A stretch of 64,000 nucleotides of DNA from Tricholomella constricta (Eukaryota; Basidiomycota; Agaricomycetes; Agaricales; Lyophyllaceae), in contig JAACJP010000012.1 in NCBI GenBank assembly GCA_013368375.1, positions 620,001 through 684,000 of the forward strand, given 5' to 3'. Both the position numbers and the translations under genes were made by a program. Below are positions 56,301 to 64,000 of the stretch, one piece after another (within the stretch, counting starts at the first letter, position 1; every line of letters starts with the position of its first letter). A model generated the notes under the pieces. The model was not told the origin of the DNA and searched no databases. It saw only the letters and a program-made list of their open reading frames with translations.

Positions 56301-57689
56301 AAGTTCAGTTAAAGGTCTATAATGCATTTTCACAGAGGAAGATACATACACCCTTTTCTTGAGGTCCGAACGGATGTTCTGGCAGCATAGGAAGAGCATC
56401 TCGTCCACGGTTTGAAATAGGTGAAAACAAAGTTGATGCAATATCTGAAAGTTCGTCCAATGACTCTGAAAGTATGTATCAGCTTGGAGTTGACACGTAC
56501 GTCCTTGAACGGATGTCAAATACCTTTACCAACGATGCATAACCGCATCCGACTGGCGCAATACTCCTTGCTCCACCACTCCACCAACCGTCGGCGCGTC
56601 TCACGACCAATGGCGCCACCGTCTGCCTCGAGTTCACTGTTGGTGGAGGCGATAGATGGCGCAGGAGATGAGATCCGGGATGGAATAGGCGACGGGGCGA
56701 GACTTGCGGGGCGAGATAATACACTGCTCTCCGTCAACAGACCCTTAGCCTTTAGATCCTTCGCAGCTTTTGACAGACTCTCCCTGTTTCCGCTCCCAAA
56801 CTTGCTCCAAACATGCCCAGGCTTGCTGAGATGTTTATTCAACTGAAAGATACGCCACATGTCCGCTTGGTGATTCTTTTTATGCTCGGAGTCGACGGCA
56901 TTGAGTTCACGCGAGGTACAGCTCGGGGAGAATAAGGGAGAGTGAAAAAACGCAGCAAAACGTTCAAGAGCTCCAGATAGTGCAGGTGTTGCAACACTGA
57001 AGTAATAGTTCGTGTTGGAAGTGGATGTGTAAGCATTTGAAGCGCCGTTGTTCTTCGCAAGGTACTGGAAAAAGAGGCGTTAACCGACGCCAAATGAGTA
57101 AACTCGTAACGCACCTCCGAGTACTCATTCTCTCGGGGAAATTGCTCTGTTCCCTAAGATGTAGAAGTCGTACTCAGCCAACGTCGCCACACAAGGGCGA
57201 CAGGTTGTTTAAGCTTGTAATACACCAATAACTCACCATGAACAATAGATGCTCGCAGAAATGAGCGAGGCCTGGCATGTCGTCCTGGGTTTACCCATCA
57301 GATCACGAACCGATCTAGTTACAGCAGGAATGGCTCACTGGATCATATAAATGGCCCACAGCAACATCGAGACTGGCAGCGGCCTTGTCTGCCTTTGCGT
57401 CATGAACGAGGGTGGCCTGTAAGCCGTTCGATAGTTCAATAATTCTATAATCTCTATCGTCTTGTTGAGATTTCTGGATTGGTTTAGTGAAGACAGAATA
57501 TGGTGGAACAGTCCCGGAGGCGACACGTCGCCAGTCGGCGTCGCTGGAGGCAACGGTAGCCATGAGAGACCGGGGGACGAAAGTGAGAGGTTTCTTGAAT
57601 AACAAGCGGGAGGAGGAAAGGGAGAATGAGGCAGGAAGGAAACGTAAGGGGAGCCTCAGACTCGCCATCCCGCCGGAGGACAATGCCAT
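53371..57689 (-). CDS. Insulin-degrading-enzyme type zinc metalloprotease (M16A, Ste23-like)
   Basis: Peptidase of the insulinase family. The inverted zinc motif HFCEH (57249-57263) is within DMPGLAHFCEHLLFM. NEYSEYLAKNNGASNAYT and SNTNYYFSV complete the active half. ALERFAAFFHSPLFSP and LNAVDSEHKKNHQADMWRIF are conserved. A Ser/Pro-rich insert (SRPASLAPSPIPSRISSPAP) stands before WWSKEYCASRMRLCIVGK. The inactive second half includes GPGSLYSYLKNKGWATSLSS. It ends QWGDLPVSRF. Three in-frame ATGs (57689, 57668, and MATVASS further on) are possible; the longer forms add a basic, Ser/Leu-rich leader like a mitochondrial presequence. About 12 introns. Confidence 0.92.
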
Positions 57690-57783
57690 GATAGTCCAAA
57701 AAGGCAATTTGAGGACTGTCGCAGTTGCATGGCAAGACCGGCACCGGCCGGCCGGATAAACGTGTTGGCAGGAAAAATTTAGC

Positions 57784-57865
57784 CGACGCCAGCAGGATTT
57801 GAACCTGCGCCCTCAAAGAGGAACAGATTTCTAATCTGTCGCCGTAACCACTTGGCTATAGCGCC
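57784..57865 (-). tRNA. tRNA-Ser (anticodon AGA)
   Basis: 82 nt that fold as a cloverleaf. The acceptor stem GGCGCTA pairs with TGGCGTC (two G-U pairs), with discriminator G. The D stem is GCC/GGC. The anticodon stem-loop is ACAGA-TTAGAAA-TCTGT with anticodon AGA. A long variable arm (TCCTCTTTGAGGGC) marks a serine tRNA. The T arm is GCAGG-TTCGAAT-CCTGC. A T run (TTTTT) follows within 10 nt as a polymerase III terminator. No intron. Confidence 0.95.
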
Positions 57866-58078
57866 TCAGAGTTTGATCATAAAGTTGATAGTAATTCTGA
57901 CTGCCCGGTTTCATCCAAAAGAACTTCTCACGCGCTTGAAAAGCTGGTGATTAGATTCTCACGCGCTAGGAAAGATTAAGGTAAAGAATAATTTTTTGCT
58001 CTACGGACGACAGTTCACGATCTACGGATTTTGATGGAACGCGCAGCGAAGAAACAACCTCTTCAGTATTAAGTGAAC

Positions 58079-60225
<2,147 letters not shown>

Positions 60226-60307
60226 TTACATACAACCACCTCATACTTACCGAGTCCACCAGTAATACGTATGCCCGTAACAAGACGGATTGCTTTTGCT
60301 GCCGGTG

Positions 60308-62010
60308 ATGCCCCTCGACATTCTCTTTGAAGTGTCTGACGCCGGAATCCAACGACGTGCTCAACCAAGCCCAGGGCCATCGGTTGCCCAGGGCCCATTG
60401 GACCTTCTGCACCTACATATGTCGCACGTCCAGATCTTCTATGAATACCTTCTTGTCGCGCACCGTAATCACTGTGCGGAGGCGGGCCTTTGCGTCTCGT
60501 GAACCTGAGCTTCCATCCAAACTTGAAAGAACCTCAATGGGAAAATCTGGTGTCATTTAGCCACTCGCTGAGACATATCAGCGCATCTAATGTTGCAACA
60601 GTATTGCTCAACGCGAGAAGACCATGCTTGTCGTGTGGGTCTTTCACGTACAATGCGGTCAAAGAGCAGTGAGTGATGTTCTCGATTTTGAGTAGGCGTG
60701 TTTCTAATCACTTTTGGAACGTTGATGGAGATTTCATGTGAAATCTATTTGCAACCACGGCAATTTGTTATGTACATCGTCAATTAAGATGACGAGTCTC
60801 GAGAACAATGTAAGTCGAAAGTGTACTTTGTAATCAAGCCAACGTTCACGTCGACTCGGAAAGAGATGTGTAGAATTTCATTTTGCGACTGAATCAGGTC
60901 AACAAATTACAATCCGACGAGTACGTCGAGGAAAGAGGCAAAGCAGTTAAAGATATCTGATAGGTACATCTCAATTTCACTCTGTCCTACAAGGTATTAT
61001 TGACCTGATGAACATGCAGGGTCGTTATGAAATCTGAGCATTCACTTCGTCTTAGACTCGAGAGGCTATTGCGTGAAGCGATGAAAGAAGCGCGTACGCA
61101 GGACTATGTTGTGTTCCATTTCGTAGAATTGCATCTCAAATGTCATCCTTCAGGTTTTTCGGTGCCTCGAAGTTGACGGATATGGTGAAGGGGTAGAGCG
61201 TTACAACGACATTGCTGTAAGTAGTCTCTACGAGCAGCCTTCAATTGCGCCGTCCATGGAGGCTCACAGGACGAGGTACGTTTTATATCTTTTAAAACTG
61301 CCATCACAGCCTAGTTATCATTTATTCAGCGACGTGGGTCGCAATGCTGCCAGGACTCGTGCTTCTCAATGAAGAAACGAGAGCAAAGATTCTCAAGTCA
61401 AATTGCAGATCCTTTATCTGCATTACGCCTTCGAACGACCACCTACAGAAGTCGAACTGGGTCCTGCCGGTTTATACGATGACAGCAAGCGTCAACACCT
61501 CTTACTTATCACGGAAGAGAGCTTTGCTGACCTTACGTCCTCGCCTCCGTACGAGTGGCAACTACCCAAAAATTTCCTGGAGATGGTTCTCTGATGCAGA
61601 CTCCGAATACTGACTCGGTGCTGGCCAATGGCCAACTCTACCGTCTAGAACCCACACGACCTTCTGCAAAGGTTCGGGCTGCATCGAACCAGTCTCATAT
61701 CCCAGATCCTCGCCCATCCTTGTCCTAGGGAGCTGCGCGGCAGGAACCTTGACAGAGACGACGATATCGTACTGATACTCTTCCCTCGATTCCGAGCCGT
61801 GGAATTTTGACGGCGGCAAGGTAGCTCAATCAGACGCCATACAACGGTTTCTGCGAACTTGTAGTAGACAGCTCTGGTCTCGACGCGAAAGCCGCGACCT
61901 CGGCTGATGTGGACGACTTAGGCCTTTGGCTGGAATGCTTGCGCTGTAACCACCCTGTCAAGGGACGATCCGTGTTCAAATGGATATCAGCCGTTAGTCC
62001 TTTTTACGCC
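60308..62010 (+). pseudogene. Decayed F-box-type gene of mushroom-forming fungi
   Basis: Scattered fragments resembling the large Agaricomycete F-box family. LPVMPLDILFE opens an F-box, followed across a possible intron by GPLDLLHLHMSH. RTSRSSMNTFLSRTVITV and NLSFHPNLKEPQWENLV continue the family pattern but each in a different reading frame. ARRPCLSCGSF follows. Farther on are DEYVEERGKAVKDI and, near 61.86-61.99 kb, SGLDAKAATSADVDDLGLWL with ECLRCNHPVKGRSVFKWISA, the usual C-terminal Cys region. Stops and frame changes separate the parts. A badly split intact gene is the alternative. Confidence 0.4.
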
Positions 62011-62848
62011 ATTCTCCTTCGGTCAGAATCTCATCCTACTTAAATTTTCAAAATAGGTATTATCGAGTTGCTGAACACCGGTCGCCGTTGTGGCGCATTC
62101 TAAAGCACTTCTGGTATCCAGCTCGCGCAAGAGCAGCAAAGTGCCCCATATTCGAGGCATCACGGCGAGTCCGCGTACTTTCTCTGTGTACAATGCCGCG
62201 AGCAATGGATCCAGGCATGGAATTCAATATTCAATATGCAGGGAGACCAGACTATCACCTGCACGTTGATGCTATGATCCGATTACCTTTCTCCGTTACG
62301 ATACCACCGAGGTTCCCTGCCCCTCTCGTACGGCTCAGGCCCGAGTATATTGTATTATGATCGACGATGAAGACGAAAACCCGCGCATCTCAGCCACCCA
62401 TCCTAGCGATGACCCGCCATTGTCGGACTCGGGCTTCATCAGCTTCAAAGGGAACGAGAGTAGATCGTAATCGACGACAACGATGATCACGACGACGGTA
62501 ACCTTACCTTTTAAGTACCTGCAAGCATTAACGACTGGAATCTTGTGGACCTTGGGGCGAGGGAGTATATGAACGTCGTTGATGTCAACGAGGATAAATT
62601 TTACTTTTGGAAATACAACTCTATAACATTATGTGGATGTGGACGAGCTCGAGTAGCCATCTAAGTAAGTGCATCGGAGCCTTGAAATTGTTGTCGCTAC
62701 GCGATAAGCAGAAATCAAGGGCGACAAAACAAGTCAATACAAAAGTTCAGGTTGTCATTCGAGGCCTCACCATCTGGACGCGTTATCCTCCCTAAATTCA
62801 CGAATACCCCGTCAAATACCAGTTGTCTCGCAAACCTGAGACGCCGCG
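62011..62848. other. Region between F-box relic and PAC1
   Basis: Contains further short open frames, among them a stretch beginning MIDDEDENPRIS at about 62.36 kb that may be the acidic tail of the decayed gene. The right part is the PAC1 promoter. Confidence 0.45.
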
Positions 62849-64000
62849 ATGTCTTTGCTGTCCGAAAGGCAGAGAGAGGATTTGTACGTCCAACGCTATC
62901 AATGGAACTAAAGCTCAATCATGCAACAACTACAGACACAAGTCTATGCTTGATTATTTGCATGCCAACAACTACACTTCTGCTTTCAACGCTCTCAAAG
63001 CCGATGCTGGGACGCAGTACACCCCAGATCCCAAGGCGAAATACGCGGGCCTTTTGGAGAAGAAGTGGACGAGTGTCATTCGGTTGCAAAAGAAGGTGAG
63101 TGCCATACCCCCAGGATCCATGAAAACGAATGTAGGTTGAGGTGGTTCTTGTCGATTCAGATTATGGATCTGGAGAACCGCAACGCTGCGCTACAAGAAG
63201 AGCTGTCTTTATCACCTGCTAAGCGTGCTGCCTCGCAAAATGATTGGGTACCCCGCGCACCGGCAGCGCATGTCCTCACCGGCCATCGATCTCCCGTGAC
63301 GCGTGTCGCATTTCATCCGCAATACTCAATCATCGCCTCCGCCAGCGAGGACGCGACGGTCAAGATATGGGACTGGGAGACCGGGGAGTTTGAGCGTACC
63401 CTGAAGGGCCACACAAAGGCAATCATGGACGTCGAGTTCGACCACAAAGGCCACCTTCTAGGCGAGTCTTCCTCTGCTCCTCGACTAATGAAACTGGCTT
63501 TCTTACTCGCATCGTATCATCTGCAGTGACCTGCTCATCAGATTTATTTATAAAGATATGGGACTCTCAGAATGAGTGGAAGAACACAAAGACGTTCCCT
63601 GGTCACGATCATTCCGTTTCTGCCGTACGTTTTATGCCAGGAGATCAATTCATCGTCAGCGCGAGTAGGGATCGGACCATCAGAGTGTTCGATATTGCCT
63701 CGACGTATGTCAGATCGGTCACTCTATAATTTTGTCACTTACAGAGGCATCTAGACATCTCGTACGAACGATTTCGGGCCATGCTGAGTGGGTGCGATGT
63801 GTTGTGCCATCCGACGACGGAAGATTGCTAGCCAGTGGTTCAAAAGATCACGTATGTCCCAATTCGCAGTTCATCAAGGACATGAAAGTGAAATTCCATG
63901 ATAGACCGTTCGGATATGGGATGCTCAGACGGGAGAATCAAAGTTGGAGTTGAGAGACCATGAACATGACGTCGAGGTTGTGGCGTTTGCCCCCATCGCA
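62849..64000 (+). CDS. PAC1: Nuclear distribution protein PAC1/LIS1 (3' truncated by window)
   Basis: Dynein regulator for nuclear migration. The start ATG 62849 gives [12 protein letters not shown]; the first intron (GTACGT...TACAG, inside the Leu codon) joins it to [20 protein letters not shown], the LisH motif. A coiled coil ([20 protein letters not shown]) follows, then WD40 repeats: [96 protein letters not shown] later intron leads to [20 protein letters not shown]. The frame is still open at base 64000. At least six introns. Confidence 0.93.

Overview
The window is nuclear DNA of a filamentous basidiomycete, most likely an Agaricomycete. Genes are dense and lie on both strands. Nearly all are cut by many GT-AG introns of about 50-60 bp. 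Several proteins belong to families typical of mushroom-forming fungi: a DUF7918 protein, F-box relics, and single-pass membrane proteins with a Cys-rich ectodomain. There is no operon structure, no CRISPR array and no rRNA. Coordinates of multi-exon genes run from start codon to stop codon and include introns. Exons were joined by eye from frame, splice signals and family similarity.

Layout. 1-489: C-terminal end of an unknown protein. 0.7-11.1 kb: a USP48-type deubiquitinase (-), GPI transamidase subunit GAA1 (+), TFIID subunit TAF7 (-) and a metaxin/SAM37 mitochondrial outer-membrane protein (-). 11.2-12.2 kb: a 1,034 bp non-autonomous DNA transposon with about 140 bp terminal inverted repeats and a perfect 9 bp target-site duplication, Mutator-like. 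12.7-25.1 kb: secreted pectate lyase, DUF7918 protein, AP endonuclease, OTU1 deubiquitinase, an ABCF ATPase, an HSP12-like stress protein, an orphan FetA/STAR1-like ABC ATPase, and the ESCRT-III protein CHMP7.

25.3-35 kb is the accessory part of the window. Four same-strand paralogues, plus a fifth decayed copy, encode proteins with a signal peptide, a Cys-rich ectodomain, a Ser/Thr-rich stalk, a glycine-rich transmembrane helix and a divergent cytosolic tail. An aldo-keto reductase gene sits between copies 4 and 5.

35.4-64 kb returns to housekeeping genes: ribosomal protein uL30 (RPL7), beta-carbonic anhydrase, an inositol-polyphosphate 5-phosphatase with a membrane tail, two orphan intronless genes, splicing factor SNW1/Prp45, TIM54, the meiotic helicase MER3/HFM1 (about 6.4 kb), CKS1, an insulin-degrading-enzyme type M16 protease, a tRNA-Ser(AGA), mitochondrial ATP synthase beta (ATP2), a decayed F-box gene, and the 5' part of PAC1/LIS1 running off the right edge.

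Functional themes. Several genes serve mitochondria: SAM37, TIM54, ATP2, and possibly the AP endonuclease and the M16 protease through N-terminal presequences. Two deubiquitinases and an ESCRT-III protein serve ubiquitin and membrane turnover. I see no metabolic cluster. The membrane-protein array and the transposon are the features most worth follow-up.
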